In this document: piece by piece, positions 47,133-62,279 of the stretch
Position numbering within the stretch: the stretch's first letter is position 1
Layout of the letters: each line of letters begins with the position of its first letter
Source of the DNA: Cycas panzhihuaensis
Lineage: Eukaryota > Cycadophyta
Direction of reading: 5' to 3'
Assembly (NCBI GenBank): GCA_023213395.1
Contig: CM041465.1
Coordinates: 115,761,741 to 115,825,740, forward strand
Length of the DNA: 64,000 bases
Position numbers and translations under genes: made by a program
The notes under the pieces: generated by a model
Told to the model about the DNA's origin: nothing
Database searches by the model: none
Seen by the model: only the letters and a program-made list of their open reading frames with translations

Positions 47133-47777
47133 TATTAAGAATACAAGGTCCCAAATCTTAAACTGCCACAAGATCAGAACTATCTTACAACTAATTATAG
47201 GAATCGAAACTAAGATTTAACATGCAAATTCTAAAATCAGAGATAATACAATAACATCAATATACAAGCTAAACATCACATATGCACCTGATATAATGTG
47301 GTAAAACCCTAGAAGTATGTTAGGAAAACATCCACATAGGAAAGGTATCGATCTTTATTGCTGTAGAATGGAGAAACAATACATCTTAGTAGCAGACTGC
47401 TCTCAGGAACAACAACCAGTTGCTGCCTTCATCATAGTACATTATATTATATATAATATAATAAGAAAAGCCCTAAAATGGGCTACATGAGAGGGACATC
47501 TAAGGAATAAATCGCAGCCATAGAATCTAGGATATTTATATCAAACGACCTTGATTCTCTTTATAATTTAATAAGGTTTAAGGGGCTAATTTTTTGGGTC
47601 GGGGGCTATCGCCCCTGAACCCTCTCTTAGCGAGGGGCATTCCTCGCCCCCCGCACCCCCCAGCTAATGGGAGCTCCTACCCCCCTTGGAACCCCTCGAA
47701 AAAGATTAGGGAGGGAAACCATGCCGAAAATAAGCCAAAATTTTAGCCTTAAATGATTATTGTCATAATACCCAATA
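47133..47777 (-). repeat. 3' LTR of copia2
   Basis: Minus-strand start TATTGGGTATTATGAC (TGTTGGG in the other copy), end TTCTTAATA. The purine tract AAGGTGGAGAT (minus, about 47788-47778) lies directly before it. Confidence 0.92.
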
Positions 47778-47825
47778 ATCTCCACCTTGACAACAATTTA
47801 CCTGGTACCTTTCCTGGACCCTTCA

Positions 47826-48792
47826 TCATCTTTTCTGCAAGCCAAAAGAAGTTAAACACCATTTGAACTTCTTTATTGGTACTGGTTTTGTAAATATATT
47901 AGTATAATTCTGATTACTGTGAATCTTCTCAAGTGCCACTCCACCTACTTCCAAAACCCATCTAACAAAATAGTACTTAAGAGCAATATGTTTTGTTCTA
48001 CTATGAACAGCTAGATTCTTGGCTAAGTAAATGGCACTTTGACTGTCACAAAATACCTTTATATTTTCTTGTCTCCTTCTAAGCTCAACCAATAGACCCT
48101 ATAACCATATTGTTTCTTTACAAGCATGTGCTGCAGTAATATATTCAGCTTCCGTAGTTGACAGTGTAATTGTGCTCTGCAATTTGGACATCCAACTAAC
48201 TAGACCATTTACAAGAGTGAAAACATAACCTGAAGTAGACCTTCTTTTGTCTAAATCTCCTGCAAAGTCTAAATCAACATATCCACAAACCTGATTACCT
48301 ATACCTCTAAAGGTGATGCAATAGTCACTTGTGCCTCTCAAATACTAAAGCACCCATTTCATTGCAGCCCAATGTTCTTTCCCTAGATTTGCCATAAACC
48401 TACTAGCTACATCCACTATATATGAAATATTAAGTCTTGTACATACCATGGCATACATCAAACTTCCTACTGCACTCGCATAAGGCACACAAGACATATA
48501 AACCTTTTCTTCTTCACTACTAGGACTCAAATTTGAAGAAAGCTTGAAGTGGAAAGCCAATAGGATACTCATTGGTTTCACATTTGCCATATGAAACCTA
48601 GTTAGCACCTTCTCCACATATTTCTGTTGTGATAACCATAGCTTACCATTTTTTCTATCTCTGTGTATCTCCATGCCTAAGATTTATTTTGCAGCTCCTA
48701 GATCCTTCATATCAAAATTCCTAGCTAATTGAGACTTTAGCTTATTGATTTCTTCCATGCTTTTGCTTACAACTAATATGTCATCAACATAT

Positions 48793-48797
<5 letters not shown>
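47826..48797 (-). pseudogene. RT 3' part and RNase H of copia2
   Basis: Begins one codon before the catalytic box YVDDILVV, which is intact. Then KLWLSQQKYVEKVL, the RNase H with YVDLDFAGDLDKRRSTSGY, STTEAEYITA and FCDSQSAIYLAKN, and the pol end NIFTKPVPIKKFK, stop at 47826. Acidic RNase H residues are kept. A frameshift lies near 48680 and stops at about 48343 and 48096. Confidence 0.92.
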
Positions 48798-50976
<2,179 letters not shown>

Positions 50977-51560
50977 CAAGATAATGAATAAGCCATTGTC
51001 CATAAATTTTAAAGTAAACACAATGATCATACTTACTTCTTTTGAAAATTTGGCTCTCCATGAAGGCATCAAACTTCTTGTACCATTGCCTAGGTGATTG
51101 CTTTAGGCCATACAATGATTTCCTGAGCTTGTAAACAAGTCTTTGTTTTCCATCCTACAAAAACCCTTCTGGTTGATCCATATAGATCTCCTCATCTAAA
51201 TCTCCATGTAGAAAAGTTGTTTTTACATCTAACTACTCCAGCTCTAAATCAAGAGAAGCTACTAATGCTAATAGCACTCGAATTGAAATAAGTTTGACAA
51301 CTGGGGAAAAGATCTCATGAAAGTTAATACCTACTTTATGTACATAGCCTTTAGCCACTAATCTTGCCCTATATTTGTCAACCTTCCCATCAACATCTGC
51401 TTTTATCTTAAAAACCCACCTGCAACCAACAGTTTTCCTGCCATGTGGAAGTTCTACCAAGTCCCATGAATTATTTTTCTTCAATGTATCTATCTCTTCC
51501 TACATAGCCTTCTTCCACTTCTCACTATGTATATCATCTACTACTTCTTTAAAATATGTA
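50977..51560 (-). pseudogene. RT 5' part of copia2
   Basis: KKNNSWDLVELPHGRKTVGCRWVFKIK and RARLVAKGYVHKVGI mark the start of copia RT, followed by LDVKTTFLHGDLDEEIYM and further sequence to the insertion point. A stop after LDLELE and another after QPEGF break the frame. Confidence 0.9.
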
Positions 51561-52597
51561 GGCTCACCATCATTAGAAACTAAAGCAATAGAAGTAGATG
51601 GGCTATACCTGTCAGGTGGATGACTAACTCATCTAGATCTTCTAACTGCTGGCAGAGGAGTGTCCACATACTCCTATAAATCTCTTGCAGATTCATCTTT
51701 AGAAAGATCTTCCTACTCTTCTGACTCCAAAAATGGTTGGGTTTCAAACTTGACCTGTTGATGTTCATCTTTCTGCTCTAGCTTCATTTTAACTTCTCCA
51801 TTGTCTAATTTTAGAAGGGGAGATTCATCAAATACAACATCTCTGTAAATGGTGATTTTGTGGATAGTAGGATCCCATAACTTGTATCCCTTCACACCAT
51901 CCTTATCACCATAACCAACAAAGATATACCTCTTGGATTTTGGGTCTAATGTTGAACGTTTACTTTTATGAGTCTAGGCATAAGCATCACAACCAAAAAC
52001 TTTTAAATTTGAATAATCACATGGATGTCTAGTCCATACCTCTTCAGGAATCTTGTAATCTATTGCAAGTGATGATGACCTGTTTACCAGATAGTAAGTT
52101 GTTTGAATAGCTTCTGCCCACAAGCCCTGCTCCACTCCTACATTACTTAGCATGCTTCTTGCTCTTTCCAAGAGTGTCTTATTCATGCACTCGACAATGC
52201 CATTTTGCTATAGAGTACAGCTAGTGGTCTTATGTCTTTCATTCCTAGCTTCTTTGCAATAGTTCTCAAACTCCAAGGAGTTGAACTCACCTCCATTGTC
52301 AATTCTTAATCAATTGATTATCTTACGAGTACTATTCTCAACTAAAGCCTTGAACTGCTTAAACCCACTGAAAACTTTAGATTTCTTTTTCAAAAAATAG
52401 ACCCATACCTTCCTGGAGTAATCATCTATAAATGTGACATAATACAATGATCCTCCACAAGATATTTTAGGGGCTGGTCCCCATACATCTGAATGTGTAT
52501 AATCTAGAATGCCTTTACTAGTGTGACTCCCTACTTTAAACCTGAGTCTACACTGCTTTCCAAAAATATAATGCTTACAAAAAGCCAAATCTGAAAG
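51561..52597 (-). pseudogene. integrase of copia2, broken but with all catalytic residues
   Basis: Core motifs: Asp in HSDVWGP near 52490, Asp in RIDNGGEF near 52295, Glu in GIVECMNKT near 52185. The C-terminal part includes VFGCDAYA and YKLWDPTIHKITIYRDVVF. Stops occur at about 52309, 52210, 51973 and in the linker to RT. Unlike copia1, the three catalytic acids survive. Confidence 0.9.
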
Positions 52598-53143
52598 TTA
52601 TAAGTTAGGAAGTAACTTACGGTTTATCAGCACCTTAAGTCCTCTCTCACTTATGTGCCCAAGTCTTTGATGCCATAACTGAGATGGATCTTCTGTAGTC
52701 TTTGATGTTATAGCTACTTGGATGACATCTGCACTTTCCACTAAAATATAAATATTTCCTTTCTTTAAGGCTTTCATAACAACCAAGGCACCCTTTGACA
52801 CCTTTAGGACTCCTTCGTGACCTGTATGCTTAAAATCACCCGAATCTAATTTGCCCAAGGAAATCAGATTCATTTTTAAATCAGGTACATGTCTAACCTC
52901 AGTTAATGTTCTGACTACCCCATTAAACATCTTAATTCTGATGCTACCAATGCCCACTGTCTTACAAGAAACTTCATTTCCCATAAGCACATCACCACCA
53001 TCAAGAGGTTGGTATGATGAGAACCAACTCTTGTGTGGATACATGTGGTGCGAAGCACCTGAATCTAATAACCAATCATGGTGATAATGAGAAACATTAT
53101 AAGCAACCAAGACATCATCATTCATACCTTGATTTGAGTCCAT
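52598..53143 (-). pseudogene. protease and GAG-pre-integrase of copia2
   Basis: Open for 181 codons. WLLDSGASHHMYP (residues 24-36) is the aspartic protease site, HVPDLKMNLISLG the following strand, and LWHQRLGHISERGLKVL the GAG-pre-integrase zinc region. A stop precedes the integrase core. Confidence 0.9.
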
Positions 53144-53932
53144 CTAATTCGCCTCTTTAGAAGGATCTTCCTTTTTCTGGAACTCCTTCCTTTTGTAACA
53201 ATCCTTCTTGAGGTGACCGATCTTATTACAATACCAACACTTGAGCTTACTCTTTTTTCTCTTTGACTTGGACCTCGATGTATCCCTGGAGTTTTGTCCT
53301 CTCTTAAACGTTCTACCCCTTACTGTCATGGCTTCTGGTATGGAGGTTTCAAAACTAGATTTCCTCTGCACTTTTTCCATTAGCAAAGCACTCATAATAG
53401 AATCATAATCCAATACATCTGTAGTGCTAAAACTAATTGAGATGACAATATTATCCTAGGATTCAGGTAATGAGTATAACAAGGTAACAGCCTTGTCCTC
53501 ATCCTCAATTTTAACATTGATACTAGTTAACTGACAAATAAGAGTATTGAAAATATTTAAATGGTTAGCAATTTTTGTACCTTCATTCATCTGTAATGAG
53601 TACAGTTGCCTCTTCAGGTAGATTCGATTCGTTACTGATTTGTTCATATACAGGCCTTCCAACCGTGTCCATAATCCTGTTGTTGTCTCTTCCCCTATGA
53701 TGTTAAATAAGACTTCATATGCTAAGCACAATCGTATTGTGCTAAGTGCCTTTTTATCTAAGTCATGCCAATCATCATCGTCCATCCCTGTGGGTTTCTT
53801 CGATTTACCTACAAGGGATTTGTACAAACCCTGTTGTATAAGAATATCATGCGCTTTTAGCTTCCACAACTCGAAGTTGTTCTTACCATTGAATTTCTCT
53901 ACCTCAAACTTTGCACCTGCTAGTTTCACCAT
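53144..53932 (-). pseudogene. gag of copia2, broken once
   Basis: ATG 53932 begins MVKLAGAKFEVEKFNG, typical for the Tork/Tnt1 gag; the UBN2-type core has WTRLEGLYMNKSVTN and LKRQLYSLQMNEG. A break near 53455-53413 interrupts it. The second part holds a perfect CCHC knuckle, CWYCNKIGHLKKDC, near 53240-53195, and a stop at 53144 before the protease. Confidence 0.9.
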
Positions 53933-53986
53933 TTTAGTGTAGAAAAGCCGACACTACAACCTTCACAGACTCGCTGCAAAATAAAA

Positions 53987-54001
53987 GTGGCTCTAATACT
54001 A
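53987..54001 (-). other. primer-binding site of copia2
   Basis: Minus-strand TAGTATTAGAGCCAC, two bases after the 5' LTR, is two transitions from TGGTATCAGAGCCAC, the initiator-Met-type copia site. Confidence 0.85.
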
Positions 54002-54003
54002 CT

Positions 54004-54648
54004 TATTGAGAATACAAGGTCCCAAACCTTAAACTGCCACAAGATCAGAACTATTTTGCAACTAGTTATAGGAATCAAAACTAAGATTTAATATGCAAGT
54101 TCTAAAATCAGAGATAATACAATAACATCAATATACAAGCTAAACATCATATATGCACCTGATATAACGTGGTAAAACCCTAGCAGTGTGCTAGGGAAAC
54201 ATCTACATAGGAAAGGTATCAATCTTTATTGCTGTAGAATGGAGAAATAGTACATCTCAGTAGCTGAGTGCTCTCAGGAACAACAACCAGCCATCGCCCT
54301 CATCACAGTACATTACATTACATACAACATAATAAGAAAATCCCTAAAATAGGCTACATGAGAGGGACATCCAAGGCATAAATCTTAGCCATAGAATCTA
54401 AGGTATCTATATTGAATGACCCTGATTCTCTTTACAATTTAATAAGGTTTACAGGGCTAATTTTTTAGGTCAGGGGCTATCACCCTCGAACCCCCTCTTA
54501 CCGAGGGGCGTTCCACACCCCCCACATCCCCCAGCCAAGGGGGGCTCCCGCCTCCCTTGGAACCTCCTGAGAAAGATTAGGGGGGGAAACTGCACCGAAA
54601 ATAAGCAAAAATTTTAGCCTTAAATGATTGTTGTCATAATACCCAACA
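54004..54648 (-). repeat. 5' LTR of copia2
   Basis: 645 bp; minus-strand start TGTTGGGTATTATGAC, end TTCTCAATA. Equal in length to the 3' copy. Confidence 0.93.
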
Positions 54649-56593
54649 TGATTTTGGGCCACCTTTCACTAGGTACAAGGAAGCAACACCTCCTTTCCTC
54701 TACTCTACTCATACTCCATACACCAAATCCACTGGCCAATAAAAATAAAGAAGTCAAACCAAGCTAAGGGAGCTTGTGAAGAGGTCTATAGGTTAGAATT
54801 TGAACCCCTAGAGCCATCTCTCACTTGGGTAATCCCCTCCTCCATGCTTTAAGGTACCTTTCCTTATATTCCACCACTAGTTTTAGGATTTTGGTTTGTT
54901 GTGAGACCTATAAACATGTCTATTGATCTTGTATTTGCTTGCAAATCCTAGCCAAGTGAGCTATCCATAGCTCATAGGGATCTATCACCATTTAGAGGAG
55001 CTTGTTGTCCCAAGGTAATATCTCTTTTTCTCCTCTTCTTGTACATGTTATAATTGTTATACATACATATGAGAATTGTTGAACAAGAAGCATACAACAT
55101 CACATTTGTTTTCCCTTTCATTAATGAATCAACATACTGATGTTATTTATCAAGGATATACATATATTACTTATGGGAAGACTTAATCCCTTTTGTGCTA
55201 TCGATTGGAGGTCATTTTTATAAATTAAGTGACATATCACAAAAAGGATAACATTTCATTTATTCTAAGTTTTACTTTAACTTTATTTCCATTTCTTTTC
55301 TTGAATTATTTCTTGATTAGGGATGGTAAGCAAGCCTCATTTTGGAGGTTAGGGGAAGGTAAGGAAGCCCATCCTTCTAGTTCAAACGACTTTTGTGGTA
55401 AGCAATAGAAACAAAGGTAGTGGTAACTTGTGGGGACACATTATGAGGAGTTGCAACAAAGGGTGTAATGAAATGCAACATCGAACCTCACAACCAGGTG
55501 CATTCTTTCTTATATACCCTTCTCCTTCTCTCATTTTCCCCACTCTATTTTTGGTTTCACTAAATCAAGAAAAGAAAAAGAAAGAATTGAAAGTTTCTCT
55601 TGAAAGTTTTTTTTTTCTTTCATTGCATGTTATAAAGGGGAGGGAAATTAAGAGAGCATATCCTTTTACATATAGTTTTTTAGGAAATATTTATTAGATC
55701 CTTCATTTCCTAAAGAATCCAATCCTCCTCCTACTAAAGAGGAGGCATACCCATGTAAGGTAACACCTTGCATTAAACCTTTTCCTTCCCTCCACCATAC
55801 CTTTAACCCTCATCACATTCATTTAAAGAGAGTGAGAGGACAAAATGGAAAAAGTTATATTTTTGTTTTATGTACTTGATTTGGTCTTTTGCATGTTTTA
55901 TTTCTTTGGCAGTAGCCATCTTTGTTTGAGATCAAAATGCCACCTCAGCCTGCATAAACAAGACCAAATTGCACCTTAACAATATAAGAGTTCATAAACT
56001 CAAAGATTGTTTTGTTATTTTTGGTAACTCGAGAAGACTTCATAATTGGGTTGCTACAATATATTTGTGACATCCCTCCATCCCTTCTTTCTATTGCACT
56101 CCTACACCACCCAGCTCTTCTTATCACTCAAGAAGATATTATAACTTAGTTACCATTGGATGGTCACAACATTATCTCCTTCTTGAGACCTCAACATGTA
56201 TAAAAACCCACTCCCTTTGCAACAACCCTATAGACTTTGAGTAGGCTTGTCATAACTGCCTTTCATCTTACTATCACCCCTTCCTTCTTTACTTGCCTCC
56301 TTTTTTGAAAGGAGGCCTATCTCCTCTTATCTCCCTCTGAGGATAGGAGAGATCTCTCTAGGTTATTGTTCAGCTACTCAAAGATGCCTCATTGCCTAAA
56401 TGAAACCAAGAAATGTACTTAGAAGGAAGAGAAGGATAACGTGTTAGTTGCAAGTCCCTGAATGTATGTTCCAATGCATGAACCCCCTTTGAGGGTGATC
56501 TATCCTTTCTTTGAGACCTCTAGACCCCTTTTGTAGACTTAGTATTTATCTAGAGTGTTATATCCATAGTGGCCCCCCATAGGTGTGCTTCCA
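54649..56593 (+). repeat. 5' LTR of element C, third piece
   Basis: No gene. Its right part matches the end of LTR D: both have a GATGCATG- or AATGCATG-type word followed by a GGGTGATC word. The last bases CATAGTGGCCCCCCATAGG...CTTCCA resemble the minus-strand end of the solo LTR (CATAGTGACTATCTCG...GCATCCA), which fixes the end at 56593. Confidence 0.65.
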
Positions 56594-56851
56594 TTGGTGA
56601 CCATACCAGGGACTACTAGTAAGCGAAAACCATACCTCCCTTTGTGTTAGCATTTGCCTTTCTTTTCTTTCCATACCTCTTAGGTTTATTGGGCAACCCC
56701 TAATGCCTCCCTTATTTTATTTGTTCTTGTTTCTTTTATGATTTTGAGCAAGATGTAAATATGACATTTCTCTCATTGCTTGCAAGGTCTTCCCCTTGTT
56801 TTAGAAGAGTCTTTGTATTCCTCCATTCCCTTATCTGATTCCAAATTAGCA
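56594..56851 (+). other. primer-binding region and leader of element C
   Basis: TGGTGACCATACCAGGGA at 56595 starts with TGG directly after the LTR, as a tRNA primer site does; A has TAGTAACCATATTGGGGA in the same place. The tRNA is not identified. The leader continues to the gag ATG; an in-frame segment GLPLVLEESLYSS before the ATG has a counterpart in B. Confidence 0.5.
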
Positions 56852-58890
56852 ATGGAGAGATACCCATCTGAGTGGGCATATCATGCCTATGTTTATGAAA
56901 CCTAAACTTAGACTTTAACTTCCCTCGAAGATCTTGCCCAAGAGTATGATGATCCCATCTTTTATCTGAGTGACCAAGAGCACCCAAATTATCATCAGTT
57001 TCCTATGCATGACATAGGTGTGTCTACTTCTATGGAGTACTATCACCACGTTGATGTTCCCCATGAGGATTGACCTACAGGTCTCGCCTTACATGAGGAG
57101 CCTTCCACCTCATATAAGCAAGTAGGAACCTCTCTTATGGATGTTGTAGAGGCATTGTAATAATGCTTCCAAGCTACAAGTGCCTAGCCATCTTTGAAGT
57201 GGCTAGAAAGAATCCTTCATATCATGGCATCATCTTCTTCCACATTTGTGCCTTCTAGTATGCTAGGACCTACACCTATTGTTTCCTCTTCTTTATGCAT
57301 CTCCCATATCCAAGGGACTATCCAGGGCACACTCACACACCAAATTGGGTTGATCATGCCCCTCCCAAATCAAGTAACCATGCCTCAACCAAATATAGTT
57401 CATGCTACTCTTACATAAACTAGGGGACCTTCACATCCCCAATCTTTGGGCCATGTGGGACCCATCCCTGTGCATCCTCATCCACAACCAATAGACCCTT
57501 CTCTTTACATACCTCTAAGGTATATATCCCAACCTTTGGGGAATGGAAAGGGAAACCCTCTTCTAGTTTATAGGGTGGATTCACTACACCTTTATGGAGT
57601 CGCACCTCTTATAGGTAGCCCATTTGGGCAAAACCCTGTGTCTCATCGACCCTCTTCTTCCTCATGTTCTACCCTGTACATGATACCTTCATGAGGAGGG
57701 TCTGCCCCTCTTCAAGGCCCACTCTCTTATATGCCCTCCTAATAGGGGCATATCCTTAAGGTGGAGTGGGCCTCTCTTTCCCACTTCCCTCTTATTCGAC
57801 CTTCCCTCAAATAGGAATGGTTCCTTCATACCAACCAAGTGGGAATCCACATCCCTCATATACTCAAACCCCTCAAGGAGGACCTTGGTATCCATATTCA
57901 CCTCTTCTTTTATCTCTTATTGACCCTTTAACTCAACCTTTGATTCATCCCTTCATTGATTATAGGTCAACCCCACTTTCCATCAAGGTGCTTAGGACTA
58001 ATCTATTGCCTTACCCTCTTGAGGTACCCAAATTTAATGGTACCTCATCACAAGACCCAACCAAATATGTTAGGAGTTTCTCCATGGTATGTATCAATTA
58101 TTGGGCTTATGACCACATCCTAATAAAATTATTTCTTCACTCTTTGCATGCAAATGCTCTTAAATGATTTTATCATCTCCCTGCCCACTCAATCCATACC
58201 TTCCAACAACTGGTAGATGAGTTTATTAACTACTTTGGCATAGCTCATCCTTTTGAGAGTGGGATCAAAGCCCTACTCTCCCTAAAGCAAGGTCATGATA
58301 AAATAAATCATGACTTTGTGAGGTGTTTTCATGACCTTCTCCATTCCACAAAGGCCACACTACCTAAGCAATTAAAGAGGGACATTTTTGTGAATACCCT
58401 CTACCCTGAAGTCCATGTCAAAGTCCCCAAAATGGAGGCAACAACGTGCAAGTTCTCCATAGTGAAATGCTTGGTGCTCAAGGCTATTGATATCCAGGCA
58501 AGTCTCAAAAAGCCTCTTAGGTCATCGCAATGACGTAAGGCACCCCCTCCATTATGTGATTAATGACCCCAACAACCTCCAAGGACTCCTACCCACATAA
58601 TGGAATAGACCTTGGATCCCTTGACTTCTTCCATATGTTCTTTTAAATGTATGATGAAGCATCTAAAGCTCCAACCCTCTCAACTACCTTCATATTTACA
58701 TAGGCCTATCTATTAAGCAGCCCAAGACACACCATCTAAAGGTGGAAACACCCAAACTTCCCAAGCAAGGAGGGAAAAATCCTCCCTTAAGAAAAAATGG
58801 TAATCCATCCATGATGAGTGCCTTCACGAAGACTCACAATATTGGGTGCAACACCCCAAGCTTACCCCACCATGTGATTCTTCCCCTAAA
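56852..58890 (+). pseudogene. gag of element C, broken
   Basis: ATG 56852 gives MERYPSEWAYHAYVYET and soon a stop. A Ser/Pro-rich segment (57230-57900) precedes the conserved core at 58005-58530: LEVPKFNGTSSQDP, YWAYDHILIKLFLHSL, LPKQLKRDIFVNTL. A Cys/His-like segment HDECLHEDSQYWVQHPKL lies near 58810-58860, its first Cys codon replaced by a stop. TGA replaces a Trp codon in the core (near 58164). Confidence 0.8.
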
Positions 58891-59900
58891 TAAGAATCTA
58901 GCCCTAATCTAGATCAACATATTCATCATGATCCTTTCCCCAAACATGGGGAACAATATTAATCCACTCGTGATAAAGGGACTAGAAATAGAGGATGATC
59001 CCCTAACCCTACTCCTGAACAAACAAAGGGTAAGGGGGTAAGAGGCTTATCTTCTATTCCTGATTCTCATCCCTAATCTTCTTCTTATTGACCCTAAAAT
59101 AAGGGGAATAGAGTTATTTAGATGCTTGAGACCACCCCTTTATGCCTTGTCACATGGTCTCAAGTGACTAGGGAGGCCATTAGGGCCTCCACTTCCCAAA
59201 AAAACTCCCTTACTGACAATCTACCCTTCGAGATCCCTATGGACCCAAAGACCATTCCTGTCTACCCTAGGTATTATAACTTTCAAAGGGCACTTCCCTA
59301 ACCTACCAGGAAGGGAAAATCATTCTTTATAGTTGATGACCTCTATATTGTGGCCATATAAATATCAATGATGGATATTTTATGGAGTTGCCCTGAGTAA
59401 TATGATCCTCTTTTTTAGGCTTTGGGTTAAACTGATGTCCTTATTCATGCTTTGGGTGCTACCCTAAACCAGGAGCTCCTTATCACTTTTGAGCTTAAAG
59501 ACCTCCCACCTATAGGTGAAAGGGAGTACTAGTGGTACTACCCTTTCACTATTTCTATTAACACTCTTGAGTGTACCCTTAGAAGGATGGTTGTAGATAA
59601 TAATCACTCTATTAATGTTATACCCTTATGCATAATGCAAGAATTGGGTATAACAACCCTTGAACTAGTTCCATGGTGATGTAAAGGCCATAATGATAGT
59701 GAAAAGATACCCCTAAGATCAATTTTTGTCCCTCTCGCTTACAGTTTTGTCCTCACTGATATAGTAGTCCTTGACATTGATATAGGTTACAACCTTTTGT
59801 TGGGCTGCCCATGGCTAGATCAAATAGGAGCTGTGCATTCATTCCATTAGGGGAAACTCAAATTTGTCTAAGAAGGATGAATGAAAGTTGTTTTCTAGAA
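58891..59900 (+). pseudogene. gag tail and aspartic protease of element C
   Basis: After a low-complexity gag tail, the protease lies at about 59585-59850: VDNNHSINVIPLCIMQELGI keeps the active-site Asp but has Asn for Gly; LDIDIGYNLLLGCPWLDQIGA is its C-terminal strand. Stops follow EL-VPW and after HSFH. Confidence 0.8.
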
Positions 59901-60935
59901 ACCACCTCCTATTTGATTATCTCATCAACCATGTCAGGTGGCTCATGAGTCAACCAATAGTAATAAGGATCCATCTACCTACTCCACCACTAGCTCGATT
60001 GATGTCCCCAACATTCCTAAAAAAGAGGAAGAACCTCTCCCTTCCTTCTCAAACCTCATATGTTTCATCCCCATTGGAATTAGAAGTTATGGGTACCTTG
60101 TTCTCATGAGCGACCATGAGTTTGATGATAAATATGAGGAACTTCCCCATCCTATATCTCTCCTTAACATCCATAGGGGGTCATCCCTCTCATCTTCCTT
60201 CTAGTCTTGAGCCCTAGACTAGGACTCCCCTAGAAGATTATGACACTCTCAGTGCATCATAGGGGCCACACATAGATGTTCCTATTACATATGCGAGCTA
60301 CTACCCTATCTCATCCTCATCCACTCCCCAAATTTTGTCATTCTCCATAGATGACAAGGATGGGGAACCTCATTTTCTAAATGATGACTCTATAGTTTGT
60401 GACTCAGGTCCTAGCCAACTTCTCCCTCCATATAATAGGGCATAATAACATAGGAGGATACCCTCCAGCTCCTTTGAGAAGCCCCCTAATTATGTGGAGT
60501 GGTAGATCAATCATTATGGGCCTGTCACACCTCCTTTACCTCACCCTTTATCCTCATTAAGAAAGATTATCCATAGGGTAGATTACTTTGAAAATGACAA
60601 GGCTTTGTTAGATCATTTAGTTGGCCCCATGCCTGACATCCTTTTTAGATACTATAGGCTTGGTTTCTAGACATGTTTAGCCTTTGGGTTATCCCTAACT
60701 AACCCAAACTAGCTTAACACTCCTCCACTCCCTCCTGTTAACCAAGCTCCCCCTCACTTCGAGGAAGGGAATGCCATGTATATAGGGGTAATTAAGGACA
60801 TTATCCTTACCCCTAATAAAGTCATCAAGATTGGGGTGGAGTGTACTCCTAAAGAAATATAATAATATACCCTTTTCTTTTAAGAGTTTCATGATGTCTT
60901 CACATGGGACTATTCTAACATTAAGGGGATAGACC
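59901..60935 (+). pseudogene. protease-RT linker of element C
   Basis: Ser/Pro/Glu-rich low-complexity sequence with ICFIPIGIRSYGYLVLMSD near 60060-60115, shared with A and B. No other domain seen. Confidence 0.65.
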
Positions 60936-61780
60936 CGTCCATTGTCGCCCATAACCTTACAAATATTCTAGGTGCCCACCCTGTGTGCCAAAAATAATGC
61001 CCTCTCCACCCTAAGCATTTTGTTGCAATAAAGATAGAAGTAGAGAAGCTCCTAGACATAGAGCTAATTACTTCCATTGATTATCCTGAGTGGGTATCTA
61101 ACATCATTCCTATTACCAAGAAGAATAGAATGATTCAGATTTGCATTGATTTTTGGGATATAAACAATGCATGTCCCAAAGATAACTTCCCCCTGCCATT
61201 TATCGATAAAATTATTGATCAAATAGTAGGCTTTGAAGTCATATCCTTAATGGATGGATTTTTGAGGTATCACTAGATTTAGATATCCCCTGAAGACTGC
61301 CACAAGATGGCTTTTACTACCCCATGGGGAACACTTGCCTATAAGGCAATGCCCTTTAGATTAAAGAATGTAGGTGCCACTTATAAGAGGGTGATGCAGT
61401 TCCTCTTCCATGACCTTATAAATAAAACTCTTGAGGTTTTCATGGATGACATGATGGGCCTCTCCCACAAGAGGATTGATCACCCTATAGACCTTCGTGC
61501 CATATTCACGAGGTGCCACAAATACCATGTTGGCTTGAACCCACTCAAATGCTAAATTCGCTATCACTGCCGACAAGCTCTTGGGTTTCCTTATCTCTAA
61601 ACAAGGGATCTAAATTGACCTTGATAAGGTCAAAATAATTATTGATATGCCTCCCCTAAGAACCTAATGATAAATTAAGTCATTCTTGGGGAGGTTAGGT
61701 TTTCTTAGGTATTTTTTGGTAGGCTTCTCCATAAATGCCAAACCACTAACCAATATGTTGAAGAAGGGAGCACCATTTGT
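60936..61780 (+). pseudogene. reverse transcriptase of element C
   Basis: VEKLLDIELITSIDYPEWVS, ICIDFWDINNACPKD, SLMDGF, TPWGTLAYKAMPFRLKN and VFMDDMMGLSH follow in order, with catalytic Asp residues kept. Stops occur near 61275 and 61552. The thumb part (FLGRLGFLRYFLVGF) runs to about 61735. Confidence 0.92.
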
Positions 61781-62220
61781 TTGGACCCTAAGAGCCTAGG
61801 AATCCTTCTAAGAGCTCAAACAAGCTCTAGTATCTGCTCCCGTATTAGTACCTCCCCTCTTTGATCATCCCCTCATCCTATATACCTCATCCAATGACAA
61901 GTCCTTGGGAGCCATGTTAACCCAAGAAGATGACTCTAAAACCAAGTGAGCCATATACTTCATTAGCCACACATTGGTAGTAGTGGATTTGAACTACCCT
62001 CCTGCTAAGAAGGAATGCATAGCTTTGGTTCATGTAGCCAAGAAGTTTATTTTAGACATTACTTTCTAGGGAACACCACCCACATGATCGTCCAATCCAA
62101 TCTGTTGAGGTACCTTTTAACCTAATCTGACTTGATAGGAAGGATGAGTAAATAGGCTATCATCCTCTAAGAGTACGACCTTAAAATTGTCAATAGAAAA
62201 TCAAAGAAAGGAATGGTGGT
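61781..62220 (+). pseudogene. pol RNase H of element C, broken
   Basis: LKQALVSAPVLVPPLFDHP, SLGAMLTQEDD, YFISHTLVVVDLNYPPAKKE and LVHVAKKF match the B copy. A frameshift follows near 62050. Confidence 0.82.
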
Positions 62221-62279
62221 AGTTGAGCCCTATTATGAGCCCCCCAAGTCTTCCAGTCAATGATTCATTACCTAATGAG

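Noticed and set aside
47131-47135. TTTAT as the left target duplication of copia2
   Set aside because: No matching copy on the right; TGATT matches both sides and gives equal 645-bp LTRs and a 2-nt spacer to the primer site.
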